Part shown: one piece after another, positions 1-12,521 of the stretch
Numbering within the stretch: the stretch's first letter is position 1
How the letters are laid out: every line of letters begins with the position of its first letter
From: Nepenthes gracilis
Taxonomy: Eukaryota > Streptophyta > Magnoliopsida > Caryophyllales > Nepenthaceae
Assembly (NCBI GenBank): GCA_033239525.1
Contig: BSYO01000025.1
Location: forward strand, 13,426,001-13,490,000
Length of the DNA: 64,000 nt
Reading direction: 5' to 3'
Program-made: the position numbers and the translations under genes
Notes under the pieces: generated by a model
The model's database searches: none
Told to the model about the DNA's origin: nothing
What the model saw: the letters and a program-made list of their open reading frames with translations, nothing else

Positions 1-535
1 GGGCTGGGCTCATGGATCAGCCAAAATATATTTGTAGAAGGCTTCTAATAGTGATATACTTTGATATTGTGACAAAATTGCGAAATATTATCATATCGAT
101 AATATATACTGACCAATATCCCCCAATAAACTAGATGGTATTTGTCTGAAAGGAAAAGGGAATGAATGGTTATTTTTATTTCAAGCATGAGAAAATCAAC
201 CGTTCATTCTTGTTCTTCAATTCTCATCATGGAATGAACCAATATATACATAATATTTATATATCTTGTTGGTATTGGCCACGAACACCTCGACAAAATT
301 ATATTATGTCTTTATGTCTGCCATGTATTGTAACGTTTTAGATAATAGTCTCCCTCCAATTCACTTTTCATCCATGATACCAATATATATTGCCATGTAC
401 AGCCGTGACTGATATCGGTATTAATACCTATATTTTTATCTATAATTGTTATGCTAGATGATAAAACATTGCCATAGAGTTCACCTTTTCATTTTAGCAG
501 CATAAAATGCTAAAACAAGGCTGAATTCTGCGCAG
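1..535 (+). other. 3' part of PP2C last intron
   Basis: AT-rich non-coding sequence before the PP2C last exon. It holds two fragments of the window's hAT-type MITE family: about 55-121 in + orientation and about 376-457 in - orientation. No further PP2C exon was recognised. Confidence 0.55.
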
Positions 536-766
536 GGAATTGCAAAGAGGCTAATAGAGGCGGCACTCCAAGTAGCTGCAAGAAAAAGAGAGATGAGGTA
601 TGCAGACCTAAAGAAGATCGACCCGGGAGTTAGACGGCATTTCCATGATGACATTACAGTCATCGTTGTGTTCCTCAATCACCATCTCATCTATGAAAGC
701 TCCTCCTCTGCCCCTGGATTACCGTTTTCAATTAAAGGCGGGAACCACGCTGTTGAACGCTGCTGA
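536..766 (+). CDS. Clade-D protein phosphatase 2C, last exon (partial gene)
   Basis: The open frame starts after a splice acceptor (gcgcag, AG at 534-535) and runs 77 codons to TGA at 764-766. It encodes the C-terminal end of a PP2C Ser/Thr phosphatase, including [12 protein letters not shown] and the invariant-type [15 protein letters not shown]. In that motif the second aspartate of HDD is the family's metal-binding residue at the end of the catalytic fold. The wording matches plant clade-D PP2Cs, some of which dephosphorylate plasma-membrane H+-ATPase (family knowledge). The tail after the fold ([10 protein letters not shown] to HAVERC) is short and divergent. Upstream exons are not in 1-535, so the gene begins left of the window and the intron before this exon exceeds 535 bp. 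No frame break is visible in this exon. Family call is firm; the exact orthologue is not determined. Confidence 0.85.
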   Translation, partial: GIAKRLIEAALQVAARKREMRYADLKKIDPGVRRHFHDDITVIVVFLNHHLIYESSSSAPGLPFSIKGGNHAVERC

Positions 767-2050
767 CAATGGTTCACATCAGTTAAAGTTAGTGAAAAAT
801 ATTTAGTTTTTCATCTAGACATGTTAAACCCTGGAGGGTGTTTCCAGAACCCTCATGAAAAACCAAACCCAAGTTTCTATGCACTACTTTTGCTTTTGCC
901 CTTTGAATGTACTTATTATCACCATTGTGTAGTCTTAGAAATTACAGAATTCTACCAAAGTGTCACGTCACTCTATGGGATCACAAATCATCAGGAGATG
1001 TTAATTTTCAAATGCCTACTAAATTTGATCGGTTATGGAGATATGTGATGATTATATGTCTTTTAACAATTAGTTGGTACCATAGATTGGCATGACACTT
1101 CGTATAGTACAATTTTTTGCCATCCTGAGACAATTCAAAATCACATCTGCAAGAGTGACATCCTCATTCCCTCTCGCGACATTTGGGAGGTGAGAATGCA
1201 ATGAAGGGGTATGCATTATAAATAGGGATGGAAATGGGTAAATTCGAGCCAATGATTATTTAGCATATTCTTAATCAGATTTATTCCTAACTCACTCATT
1301 TAACACATTATTGTTTTCTTGTGCATAATATTTGCAGAAGCAGAAAACCCAAAGAGCATGATATGACTGTTCAAAACAAAACCAGTATGCAGAGATTTAT
1401 ACCTTGAATTCAACGGAATAGCTCAGAAAGAATGTTCATGGATGCTGACCTCTTTCTTTCCACCAATCTGCGGGACTTTTTATCCATTGAGCACTGACAT
1501 AGAAGAGCATCTACATAGCAATTTTATCCAACTGCTCACCAAGGAATAGCTAAATATTGAAGCATTAAAACTTCACACTCTGCAAGTTGATTTCCCTAGA
1601 CTTGAAGAAATAAATAATACAGAGTGTAGTGTTAAAAAAATACAATCATTTTCTTAAGACATGTTGAATTTGATTAGTTATTAAGATGTGTGATTGTTAT
1701 TATCTTTAAATAGTTAGTGGGAACTATAAAATCATATGGCATTCCTGGTTTACCACATATTTTTCCTAGACTGCATATTTGCCCTCTTATTGGCATCATT
1801 GCATTGTTGGCAATAGCAAATTCATTCCACATTATCATTCACAATAAATGGAATAATCAGCACCTTGTTCCCTTTCCAATTAATCAGAAACTGTTAAGAG
1901 ATTATTTTAATTTTTGATGCTCAAACCACAAAGATCGATGACATGTTGCAGCTCAAACGAAGATCACTCTTGAAGAAGAAACGAGGGCAGTCCTGCGATT
2001 CCCATTTCTCTGAATTTGGAGAGAACTACAACAGTCCCAAATTCAAAGGG
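767..2050. other. PP2C 3' flank, no gene recognised
   Basis: The beginning is presumably PP2C 3'UTR. No canonical AATAAA was picked out. Two diverged copies of a short AT-rich segment lie at about 1010-1100 and 1655-1745 (shared words: aaatttgat, gttat, agatgtgtgat, taattagttgg). A 33-codon open stretch at 1960-2050 ends where the LTR element inserted. I could not assign it to any family. Confidence 0.35.
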
Positions 2051-2055
2051 CAATG

Positions 2056-3356
2056 TGTTGGGGGTCAACACCCGGATCCACCCGATCCGGTAGTAGAGGA
2101 ATATCCAAACCCTCCGTCATTGTCATCCACCATTTAGTAGGAATAAGGAACACAAGAGATGCACAGCATTTTTTACGTAGAAACCCCTTCTCGACTAAGG
2201 GAAAAAAATCACAGGATATAAAGTCCACTAATAAATCCATTATGTAAAATGGTTACACAAATCCAGAGATAAAATACAAGCAACCACCATGGCTACACAA
2301 ACCCTAGAGACGAAAACTGAAGAACAGAGTATGAGAATACAAAGGCCTTACATATTGTGTTTCATTCACTGCTCTTTCTTTCTTCTATCATTTCTCTCCT
2401 CATTGTGGTGCTCTCTACTATCTCATTTTATAAGTGTTGCTGTTTCACCCCTGTACTTATGCGGCAGGCGCATAGCGCCCCTGGTGTTGTCTCCCACACT
2501 AGCCCGGTATAACATGCACCTTGGGAGTCTTCACACACCTACACACTAGGTGGCTTTCCTCTCGCCACTGGTGCTACCACACCATTTGTGGTTTTTACAT
2601 ACCATACACCACCGCATGTCCAACATGCATGTATATATAATAATCTATTTAGAGACCTTCAACCAATAGGCAGGTTGCGTGTGGACAAACACCTACAGCC
2701 TTCTCTTCAACATGCTAACAACTTTGCCAACTAATTCTGCAACCTGCCGCCTACACAGACAGCGTACACACTGCAGGTCTGCCACCTGCTCTGCAGAGTC
2801 AACTGTCCACAACTTGCTGCTAGCTGTTCATGATGTCCTCGGTCGTTGATGCAGTCAAGTCCCCAGACTATCTGTGCTCTTTGGCCATTATAAGAGTCCT
2901 CTGGCATTCCTTAGTCTCCAGGCAGTGACAATGACCTCGAACATCCCATATCTTCGGTTGTCATTGTGCACAACCCATATCTCCGGACGCTACTGTGCAT
3001 TCAGCCATATCTACGGGCGATTCCATATCAGTGTCACCAACTGGTAAATTCCGGCCTTCTCTTTGGCTTCTCAAGCCCATTACTCAGCCGGTCAACTTTT
3101 CATTGACCGTCTACAGTATTCATCCGGTCAACCTTCGTTGACCATTTTCTACTGCCCGTCCGCCATCTAGCAGTACTCCTGTAGCTCTCAAATGGTTAAC
3201 CTCCTGTTAACCAGAATTTACAGTTTGACCGTCTACTATTCTCCTCCAGTCAACGGGACGTTGACCGGAATCAATTCTCTGAATTTATTCTCTACAAATC
3301 CTCCGATGACAAACCAGTTTGTTGGGTTACCCACAAGGGAGTGGCTAGACCCAACA
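2056..3356 (-). repeat. Left (3') LTR of the non-autonomous element
   Basis: 1301 bp, matching 3914-5297 along its length. It contains the strip tttttacgtrgaaaccccttctc found in many plant LTRs, and a cluster of TTGACC/GGTCAA motifs at about 3089-3270. Confidence 0.88.
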
Positions 3357-3913
3357 AACTCTCCCTCACGACCTTGTGGGGAACACCTTTGCCTCTACCC
3401 GGCGACCGTCATCGTCTGCGTTCCGGCAGCTTCCCCTCAATTGGGATCCCGGCGTCAACTTCGCCCTTTGCTCTATTGGCTCCGCCCTTAGTTCTGCTGG
3501 CTCCACCATTGGCCGTGCTAGCTTCGCACTTAGCCCTGCTCAGTTCCGCCATTGGTCCTGCACAGCTCCACCCTTGGCCCTGCTCAGTTTCGCCCTCGGT
3601 CCTGCTGACTCTACTATACCTTTTACAGTTCCATCTAGTCCCACACTAAATGGCAAACTCTTCCACGATGACACCAGATATACTTCAACCGCCGCAGACC
3701 TTGGCGGCTCTACTTCTGCGGCACTTCACTCGGCGGCTTCCCCTTGCGACGCTTCACTCCACTCTGGCAGTAGGTCAGCACCTCCGTAGGTAGCACTTTT
3801 CGGTCAGCATCCTCTGCAAGCAGCCCTTTTCGGGCCTGAGCCGATTTCAGCTTTCTCTGATACCACTTGTTGATATTAGAAGAGACTTGACTATCTCTAT
3901 CTCTAATACCACT
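3357..3913 (-). other. 557-bp internal region of the LTR element
   Basis: The + strand has a 137-codon open frame (3376-3789). It is Ser/Ala/Pro-rich, is on the wrong strand for the element, and overlaps other open frames of similar quality, so I treat it as chance. The only functional landmarks are the primer-binding-like site at the right end and the purine tract at the left end. Confidence 0.6.
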
Positions 3914-5297
3914 TGTTAGAGTTTGACACTCGGATCCACCCGATCCGGTAGTAGCCAAATACCCGAACCCTCCGTCATCGTTAGCCACCATTAAGTAGGA
4001 ATAAGGAATACAAGAGATGTATAATATTTTTTACGTGGAAACCCCTTCTCAACTAAGGGAAAAAACCACGGGATACAAAGTCCACCAATAGATCCACTAT
4101 ATAAAATGATTACACAAATCTAGAGACAGAATACAAGCAACCACTCTGACTACACAAGCCTAGAGGCGAAAACTGAAGAACAGAGTACAAGAATACAAAG
4201 GCTTCATACTTTGTGTTTCACTCACTGCTCTCTCTTTCTTCTACTCTTTCTCTCCTCACTGTGGTGCCTTTTGCTCTCTCATTTTACAAGTGTTGGTAAA
4301 ATGGCAACCGCCGTTTCACCCCTGCACTCATGCGGTTGGCGTACAGCATTCCTGGTGTTGTCTCCCACACCAGCCTAGTGCAACCTGCACATTGGGAGTC
4401 TTCACACACCCACACACTGGGTTATTTTTCTCTCGCCACTGGTGCTACCACACCCTTGATGGTTTTCACATACCACACACTACCGCATGCCCAGCATGCA
4501 TGTATATATAATAATCTGTCCGGAGATCTTCAACCAATAGGCAGGTTACGTGTGGACAAATGTCTGCCGCCTGCTCTACAACCTGCCAACAACTTTGTCC
4601 ACAAACTCTTAACTAGCCGTCTGCACAGATGGCGTACACACTGCAGGTCTGCCACCTGTTCTAGAGAGCCAACTGTCTACAACTGACTTGCTACAGCTGT
4701 CCACGACGTCCTCGGTCGTTGATGCAGTTAAGTCCCCAGACAATCTGTGCTCTTTGGCCATCACAAGAGTTCTCCGGCGTTCCTTAATCTCCAGGCAGTG
4801 ATAATGACCTCGAACATCTCATGTTCTCGGTTGTCACTGTGCATAACCTATATCTCCGGATGCTACTGTGCTCTCAGCCATATCCGCAGGCGATTCCATA
4901 CCAGTGTCACCAACTGGTAAATTTCGGCCTCCTCTTTGGCTTCTCAGGCCCATTACTCAGTCGGTCAACTTTTCATCGATCGTTCTTGAAGATTTATCCG
5001 GCCAACATTCGTTGACCGTCTTCCTCACGCCATCCGCCAACCTCCCCGTTGACCATCTTCTCGCTACCCGTCTCGCCATCCAAAGAAGCTCTGCAGTTTT
5101 TTCATTTCCGGCCAACCTCTGCCGATTTTAATTTACAATAAGCCATTCGGCTGGCCATTTTTTCATTGACCATTTACTATTCTCCTTCGGTCAACGTCTC
5201 GTTGATCGGAATCAATTCTCAAAATTTGTTCTCCACAAATCCTCTTATGACAAATCAGTTTGTTGGGTTACCCACAAGAGAGTGATCAAATCCAACA
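3914..5297 (-). repeat. Right (5') LTR of the non-autonomous element
   Basis: 1384 bp. It starts tgttagagtttgac, ends tccaaca, and is followed directly by the CAATG duplication. A second relic of the LTR/primer-site junction (ctctgataccacttgttgat, 3856-3875) lies 45 bp to its left, as if the boundary had been partly duplicated. Confidence 0.88.
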
Positions 5298-5302
5298 CAA
5301 TG

Positions 5303-8271
5303 AGACTACTAACTTCAAGTAATAGCAGCCTCAGGCAGGACTCACCAATATGAATATGAAAGAACCATCCTCTAACAAAAGGGGAGAAAAATAATAGTAC
5401 ATATAATTAGGATCACAAATAAATCAAACTGTTTGTGAACAATTTGCAAGCTCAGGCTGTTAAAGACTTATTCAAGCTAATTTTTGTGCAAAAAAGTAGC
5501 AACATCTAAACCCAATTTTGAGTCTCGTTGAACAACAAGCGAAGTCAGAACCTAACTAAACTTGACATTTCTAAATTCGGACAATTCAATTAGGCTCGTT
5601 TAAGGGTAATAAGACTCTGATCAAGAGAGACTCTCATATTCTCCGCTTGAGTCATTTGCAACCTCAGGTGCAAATAGACATTATGCTTGCTTTCATTATT
5701 CACTTGCGACTTTATCCTTTATCTAAATAAAGAGCACAACATCTAAAACTCGAGTGCTACTGTAGTCTTTAGTAGAGAGACTCTCAAATTCACATAGTAG
5801 TTAGAATTAAAAATTATATAAATGAATAATAAAAGATTAAATACCAATTTAAATCATCGATACAAAAGCTATCATTTAACTACACAAATTCTAATTCTAG
5901 CTATTAGGTGGGTATAACAGCTTTCTCATTGGGAGGACCATAACAACTCTCCTAAAACTTGGCCAAGAAGCTCTCCACAGTTATAGGCATGAAATGACCA
6001 AATAATAACCCCGAGGACAATTCTCTCATCAAGGGGGCAGAAAATTCATTGCAATCTCAGCATAGTGGATGAACACCGGAATGTGACGAACTTTCCACAG
6101 ATGCATCAACGGAAAAAAAAAAAAACATAATATGATAACTGACAAGTATTTCAATAACCTGGTACTCCAATAAATTTACAATTTAAGGAACAAAAAGACA
6201 ATCCAACCAGCTAATAGCCAAACTGCAATTATACATTAATACAAATTTCAATACTTTTTCAATACTTACTCTTCATAAACTTGATGAAAATGGGTAGTTG
6301 ACCAGCAAGGCTGAAGTTGAAGAAACACCTCTTCAAATGCCAATTTCTGCAAACTTTGCCTACTAAGAGTATCAGAAATTCAGATAGTAAAAGCTAGGAA
6401 AGGATTTGCCAGCGAGCCCATCAACTCCATGCGGCCCATACTGGACAACGCTGCACTTTTCATCCCCTTCATACGAATCTCATCCCTAACCCAGCCTCAA
6501 ACACAATTAGTTTAGTAGTATTTACCCTCATGCACATGACCTAGTACCAACAGATCAATCATTTACAGTGTATCATTATCCATGTAGCATGGATGAAAAT
6601 ATGGGTATTGGTATTCATCGTGGTATCGAACATATTGGACATATGAATAGGTATTTAATATATTTAAAGAAAAAATTAAAAATCGCAAACTGATATAGTT
6701 ATATCGGTTGATACGGAAATATATTACGATATTGTCACAATATTGAAAAATATCAGTATTGAGAAGCTCCAATATTGATACATATTGGTTGATATTTACG
6801 TCAATGCTATGTAGTCTCCTTTCCCTTGCCTTGATTGTAATATTTCACTACAATGGTGCCTGTGCCACAATTATGCCCGATAGATAAAGCAATTCCTAAT
6901 AAACGGATTACATTCAAGACAAAATAAAAATGCCTGAAAAATCATATCACAGCACTATAGCATTGCAGATTCCTTGAACAATCTTAGTATACTGACAACA
7001 ATCATCAAGCCCCTCTGATAACTCAGCAAGTTTTACATACCTAATGATCTTGTATCAAAAAGAACATCATATATGGAACACTTCAAAATATTTTTAGTAG
7101 GTATTTTAGATTAATTAGCATTGATGGTGCAATCACTGACTACAATGAGCCTTGCCTGGCATCACTAACACACATGAGGACAGAGATTTTCATCTGATGA
7201 AAACTCAGCTCCCACATTTTGGAAAGGCATTAGAAAAGGACAAGCACCCAATCTTAGAAATCCAAAGTAAGCTAGCCACATGAAAGACCACAGTACAACA
7301 CCTGCAAAGATCAAATAATTGTGCCAAATAACTTATTCCAAGAAATAAGAAAGCTCCCCAAAAATTGACTATAAAAGCAAAGAAGGCCCCCAAAGGAATC
7401 TTAAGGCTATAAATAAGAAGGCCACTCTCAACCCCTCCAACAGCCTTGCCTACAACCATAGTCTTCTGATTTGTGAAAGTATATCAAAAAAAAAAAAAAT
7501 AAATCAGTGGAGCTATACAAATAAAACATTTATTCAGGATGCAGATTAGTATGTTACTGATTCAATACTTCCATCTTGATTCACCAGCGACAGAGATCTA
7601 GGTCAAGGGTGTGAAAACCTGAAAATGTCAAAACAAAGCATAAGAATGGGGGAAGGTCAAATGCAAAGACAAATCTGCCAGGAAAAAAGTAGGAAAAAAA
7701 TTTCCACTGACTAGCTAACAAATTGACAAGTAAAACACCGACCTCATCGCCCTTGCTTTCTTTTTCTCATGTTCCAGAGTGTCAACCTTGGTGACTGGCA
7801 CAAATCTGGAAATTTGAGTTTTCTTCTGCCTCCTTGTCAGCAACAGATTGCTTGGGAAGCCCAAACCTGGAAGGGAATATTCCAATAAGCAAGAAAGCTA
7901 CATCTTTTAACTTAAACGGAAATTATGCACCCACTGGATTCAGAAAACACCCACAGATGACTAAGGATGAGGGGAAATCTTTCTGCCTTTACCCTTTCTC
8001 TTCTGTTCCAGAGATGTCTTTAATGCACCTGACAAAGATCCAGTGCCGAATCCAAAGAAAGAGGCCCAATTGATTCTAAGCACGGATGAGGATACATGAA
8101 ACAATTACTGGTAAATTTTCTATGCCAATATCCCACAGATGACCAACTTGTTATGAAAATTCTAAGCACCAAGAACATTATGAAAAAATAGAGAAAGATC
8201 ATATTAATTACCATTTATAAGATCACGAACATATAGAAATATTACGTTAGTGGATCATACAACGAAGTTAT
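5303..8271. other. AT-rich spacer with one MITE, no gene assigned
   Basis: Holds an intact MITE (6588-6806) and a poly-A run near 6114. On the minus strand, short open stretches at about 6395-6480, 7745-7875 and 8013-8080 have plausible amino-acid composition, and the 7745-7875 stretch follows a good acceptor. They could be decayed 3' exons of the PRR-like gene or of something else. None shows a recognisable motif, and no CCT domain was found. Confidence 0.3.
6588..6806 (+). mobile_element. hAT-type MITE, copy with 8-bp TSD
   Basis: 219 bp. It starts catggatgaaaatatg and ends tttacgtcaatg, which are imperfect terminal inverted repeats. Flanks are CCATGTAG (6580-6587) and CTATGTAG (6807-6814), an 8-bp duplication with one mismatch. 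The interior is rich in GATATT/AATATC words and encodes nothing. An 8-bp duplication is the hallmark of the hAT superfamily. Confidence 0.8.
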
Positions 8272-9250
8272 GGAAAAGGATGACCGAAAGAAGGTTGAGA
8301 TAAAAGTATATCAGAGAACCAATATGAATCCAAGCAGGGAAAGCCTACTATTATAGTTGTTCATTTATATGAAGTGTGATCAAGCAATTTAAGGAAAAAC
8401 AAAAGGACCTCTATGGTATTAATTGATTTGAAGAAACACATGACACAATCCCAAGATAAGTGCTCTGAAAATTCTAGCAAAAAAGAAGCTTTTATTACAT
8501 ACGTCTAACTTGTAAAAGACATTCATGATGGGGCAGTGATTTGTATGATGACACGTGTAAGAAGATTGAAGCTTTTACTGTTCTTGTTAGTGTACATTAG
8601 GAGTCAATTTTGAGTATATTTGGCTATGCTTGCTATAGATTAACTAACTAGGCACATTCAAGATATTTTCTTAAGTGCTTACCATTTTCAAAAGATAAAC
8701 TATTAAATGATTAGGCATGAAAAGACACAAATGATGAATTCAGATTTTGGAGGGAGAATTTGGTAGCCAAAAGTTCTTAGAATTAGGAAAAAGAAGATAG
8801 AACACATGAAATGCAAATTTAATTCTAAGAGATTGTTTGGATGGTAGGGAGGTGAGGATAGATATAGAAAGCCTACCAAATAGGGTTATTCAAATATCAT
8901 AGGTAGTGAAGGATAGGATGATTAACGAGGTCATTGAATTCATGGCCTATTAGAAGTAGAAAGGCGCTTTGGTTGGATCATCACAGACAAAAAAATATTG
9001 CATTTCTCTATGAACTAGAGAAATAGTATAATGTGACTATTAAGCCAATCATAGTGTATAAATTGGGGTGTTGGATAGTTAAGTATTGGCATGCCTAAAA
9101 ATTGTAGTGGTATTGGTAGAGATAAAGATGTTATACAATAGCATTGTCACAAAAGAGAGATGTTTGTTGTGATCGTATAAAAGAGAAAGTTGAAGTCACC
9201 TAACGAAAGTTAAATGCATAAAAGACTAAGAGCATTTAAGTGAACTATCA
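8272..9250 (+). mobile_element. RTE-clade LINE reverse transcriptase relic
   Basis: Shifting + frames recover, in the family's order, an ENQ-YE segment, SMVLIDLKK (from the RTE motif ...VFIDLEKAYD), VKDIHDGAVICM (IKDMYDGA-type), LTRHIQ, and IEHMKCKFNSK (TEYMECKF-type). Poorer traces of the distal domain follow to about 9250. There are many stops and frameshifts, and neither the endonuclease nor the catalytic FADD box survives clearly. It lies between the linker exon of the PRR-like pseudogene and the LTR element. Assignment rests on remembered family motifs; a translated search against RTE proteins would confirm it. Confidence 0.72.
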
Positions 9251-10313
9251 CACAATACAAGGACCAATTAGTGCACCAGTAGGCAAACATAATCAGATTA
9301 AAGACACCTATTATAAAAGAAGCAGGCAGGAGAAACTTGAAGAAAACCACAAAACATTATCTAGCATATTCAGAGTGATTGAAAGAATCAACTCATGACA
9401 AAGACGAAGGGAGACAAAGAATCATTCTATCCAACCCATTCATTGACGACGCTTTTCTTGACTCAATGAGACATGGATTATATAGATAATTCAATTCATA
9501 CAATGACATCTCTTCTCTCTACTTGTACAATTGAGTTATTGTTTTTAATTAAATATTTACATCAGTTGTTTTTTTTTGTAGGCACTTCATAGATTTTCAG
9601 CTTCTATTTATATTAGGAAAGCTTTTTAGTTGTTAGGTCCTTGAGCATAGTGGCTGATCTATTTTTCTTCATTATACTTCCGAAATTTTTTTAAAAAAAT
9701 TGTTATACTTGCTCTCTAAACATGGGAAAAAAACTTCCTATGGTTAGTGATTTTCTTGTTCCACCATAAAAAGGGGCAAGGCATAACATCAAGGTAGGAA
9801 TCAAAAAAATCAAAGTTAAACATACTTCAATGGATATAAAATGCATAAAAGATGGGTCAAATGTTATGTCCATGAACTAAGAAATGAAGAACATTTGCAA
9901 CCTCTGATTTCAGGGTAGAACAAATCGAAAAAACAAGCATCTGAAGCGCAAGAATAAACAAATGATATTAAGAAAAATTAAAAGGAAAGTTGATTATATC
10001 AAAAAAAAATTATTTCATTTAGTGGGTTGATTCATTATTTTATTCTTGATTTCAATTAGGAGAATTTGGTTAAGAGTTTATTTTTAGGTGAGATTCTGCT
10101 CTTCAAAATAGGATAACACCCCCATGGATATTCTTTTCTAATATACCAATAATCCATACATCTAACTTGGCAAATTTAGCTGCTTATGATTGACAAAAGT
10201 TGAATCTTTTAAAATTTACTCATCATTTAAGGCTAAGTTCTTCTTTTGGTAATTGATTAAGGATAAGTTCAGATAGATATCAGTCAATTTGGTTGCATGT
10301 ATGGTCATAATAC
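9251..10313. other. AT-rich stretch, nothing recognised
   Basis: No open frame of note and no clear repeat. Lies downstream (minus sense) of the last recognisable PRR-like exon. Confidence 0.4.
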
Positions 10314-10694
10314 CTGAGTTCCACTCCCATTATCACTTCCATTTCCTGAGCTCAGAGATTGACTCTTGTTGTCTTCCTCGTCATCACTGCCACTATTGTT
10401 GTCCAATCTCTCAGGATTTTTTGGATTTCAGATATTTTGGCATTTGTGCACCGCTCTCACCGCCACTACCACTACATTGAGATAAGCGTAGTGAACTAAT
10501 CAATGATACTAGAGAAAATAAGGAAAGAAACACAGACATCATAATTATTTTCTTAATAAAAAAGAACTAACAATATTTGTAATTCTGCCTAATCAAATAA
10601 TTTGATGCCTGTGTCTCAAACAAAAGAAAATGCTACCGCAAGATTGGAAGATTAATAGTAAGAACTGAGCAAAAATATACCAACCATTAATAAA

Positions 10695-10888
10695 AATATG
10701 GCTTCGGCATTAGTTACAGCTGACAAGGCTGTATTAGCTAATATAGTAGCTATATCGGCTAATATATTTGATATTTCAATGATATTGAAAATAATTGTGA
10801 TATTGCTGCAATAACAGGAAATATTAGTATTGTGGCCTCTAAAACCGATACATAATATCGGCCGATATTTGCATTGATGATAGCAATG
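10695..10888 (+). mobile_element. MITE family copy, 5'-truncated
   Basis: Shares the 3' half of the family (gatattgctgcaataaca, ccgatacataatatcggcc, gatatttgcattgatg). The left end is not recognisable. Lies in the interval between PRR-like exons c and d. Confidence 0.6.
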
Positions 10889-11410
10889 CAAAAACCATGC
10901 CATATAAAGAACTAAGCCGGGCATTTTGTAATGATAAAAACAAGCAAGCCCACATCAAAAAAGAAGTTCACGAATTCCAAACATGCCACCAGAGGGTTTT
11001 CAGCTCATTCCTTCATATAGGCTTCACTAAAAAATCAACGGCACGTTTTGGCAAACACTTAAAAACTAAACTCATTGAATCATGAGATGACATCACTGAA
11101 TGCAACCCTCATCAGAGGTAGTATTGTTATGGCAATAACAACTTCTTTCACAGTGAAAGAGAAATTACTATAATAAGTAGGGTATTAACTACTTAGAAAA
11201 TAAAGGCCGTAGAAAAGTAGGGTATTAGCATCATACTTATTAAGCTGAGGTCATGGAATAAAATATCGCTATTGGTCACAAACATCTCAAGCAATACAAT
11301 GTTTTGGATGCAAATATTATTTACAAACAGAACATAATGAGTTGGGGAAACTTTGAGTAATGTATTGGCTGTATAGGGCTTATTAACCGATCTTTTAAAT
11401 ATTGAAGACA

Positions 11411-11470
11411 TACCGTGGTTATATCGCAGTATTGAGGGCCCAACCGATATATTTTTGCTAATATTGTGTA
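11411..11470 (+). mobile_element. Short MITE family fragment
   Basis: About 60 bp resembling the 3' third of the family (tatatcgcagtattgaggg, ccaaccgatatatttttgc). Lies just downstream (minus sense) of PRR-like exon c. Confidence 0.4.
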
Positions 11471-12240
11471 GAAGGGCAGATATTTCCTTCCATGGTTGAG
11501 GCCAAATTTCTAATTGAAGAAAGAATCCTTAAATAAAAAATACTAGCCATAAAAGAGATGGTGGAAGAAATCTTACTGATTACTAGTGTACTCTTCAGTG
11601 TTTTGTGGCTCATAATTTTGCATAGAAGAGCAATGCCTGATAAACAAGGCATCATCATGTTATGAGTCCTGTATCAGGGAGCCATCTTCATAATGGCTGG
11701 CTTATAAGCCTAAGGGATTCTCCCTCCTATCAGATCGATTTTTTGGGATGAACTCTCTTCTTGGGCTCATGCTTGCAACGATGGTGCTTTTATTGAGATT
11801 GGCCTATACCCGAAGAGAGTTACCTGCGAAGGGTTCTGACGGGAAAGGGCACCGGAGAGGGCTAGGAGCTGACCGGAAAAATCGAGTGAAACGCCGCAGA
11901 GTGAGACCCACCGAGTGAAGTGTTGCAAAGTGAAGTCATCGAGGTCAGCAGCTGTCGAAGGGGGAAGGAATGTTGCGAGTCTCACATTGGAAAACCAGTT
12001 TCACAAGGGCTGGCTTATAAGCCTAAGAGGCTCTCTCTTCTATCAGACCGGTTTTTTTAGATAGGTTCTCCTCTTGTGCTTGTGCTTGTAACACATCACC
12101 TCAGTCAAGACAAGATTGATACGAGTGGTTATATCTTCTAGTATTTTCCATGCTTGTAATCCATTTGACACTTCAACAACTGCAACAACCAAGTAAGAAA
12201 AAATAAAAAGTAGTAGCAGCTCACAGCATGTGAACATAAA

Positions 12241-12521
12241 CATGGATGAAAATATATGTATCGGTATAAGTCATGGCCATTTCATATCTGACAATACGTA
12301 ACAATATTAAATATAAAAGAAGAAAAAATTTCTGAGAATCTTAAGCTAATAAGATTGAATCGGATAAATATTGGATATATCAATCGATATTTTAAATATC
12401 TATCAATACATTATGATATATAGTTATATGGCCACATATTGCAATATTGTCACAATGTCAAGAATTTTCGGTATTATCGACCCGATATCGATATATATTA
12501 ACTGATATTTGTATATGATTT
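12241..12521 (+). mobile_element. MITE family copy
   Basis: Starts catggatgaaaatatatg and ends about attaactgatatttgtata. The interior includes the family words gcaatattgtcacaat and cgacccgatatcg. Target duplication not recognisable. Lies in the intron between PRR-like exons a and b. Confidence 0.65.

Larger units (their letters stand above)
2051..5302 (-). mobile_element. Non-autonomous LTR retrotransposon with perfect TSD
   Basis: Two long direct repeats (2056-3356 and 3914-5297) both begin TGTT and end AACA, and are flanked by an identical 5-bp target duplication CAATG (2051-2055 and 5298-5302). The element reads on the minus strand. The 5' LTR is the right copy, followed by a primer-binding-like site TGGTATTAGAG (complement of 3901-3911, 2 nt from the LTR), close to the tRNA-Met-type TGGTATCAGAG. 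A purine-rich tract GTGAGGGAGAG lies next to the left LTR (complement of about 3359-3369). The internal region is only 557 bp and has no gag or pol similarity. Both termini and the TSD are intact. The LTRs differ by many substitutions and by 83 bp in length, so the insertion is not recent. Mobilisation would have needed proteins from another element. Confidence 0.88.

Noticed and set aside
1960..2050. Possible exon (QLKRRSLLKKKRGQS-like reading) interrupted by the LTR element
   Set aside because: After removing the element, neither joined frame shows a recognised family or splice sites.
3376..3789. 137-codon plus-strand open frame
   Set aside because: Lies in the interior of an LTR element read on the minus strand, overlaps other equally long frames, and has biased Ser/Ala/Pro composition with no motif.
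7205..7459. 84-codon hydrophobic minus-strand frame resembling a membrane protein
   Set aside because: No family motif, no splice context and AT-rich surroundings. T-rich strands readily give such hydrophobic frames.
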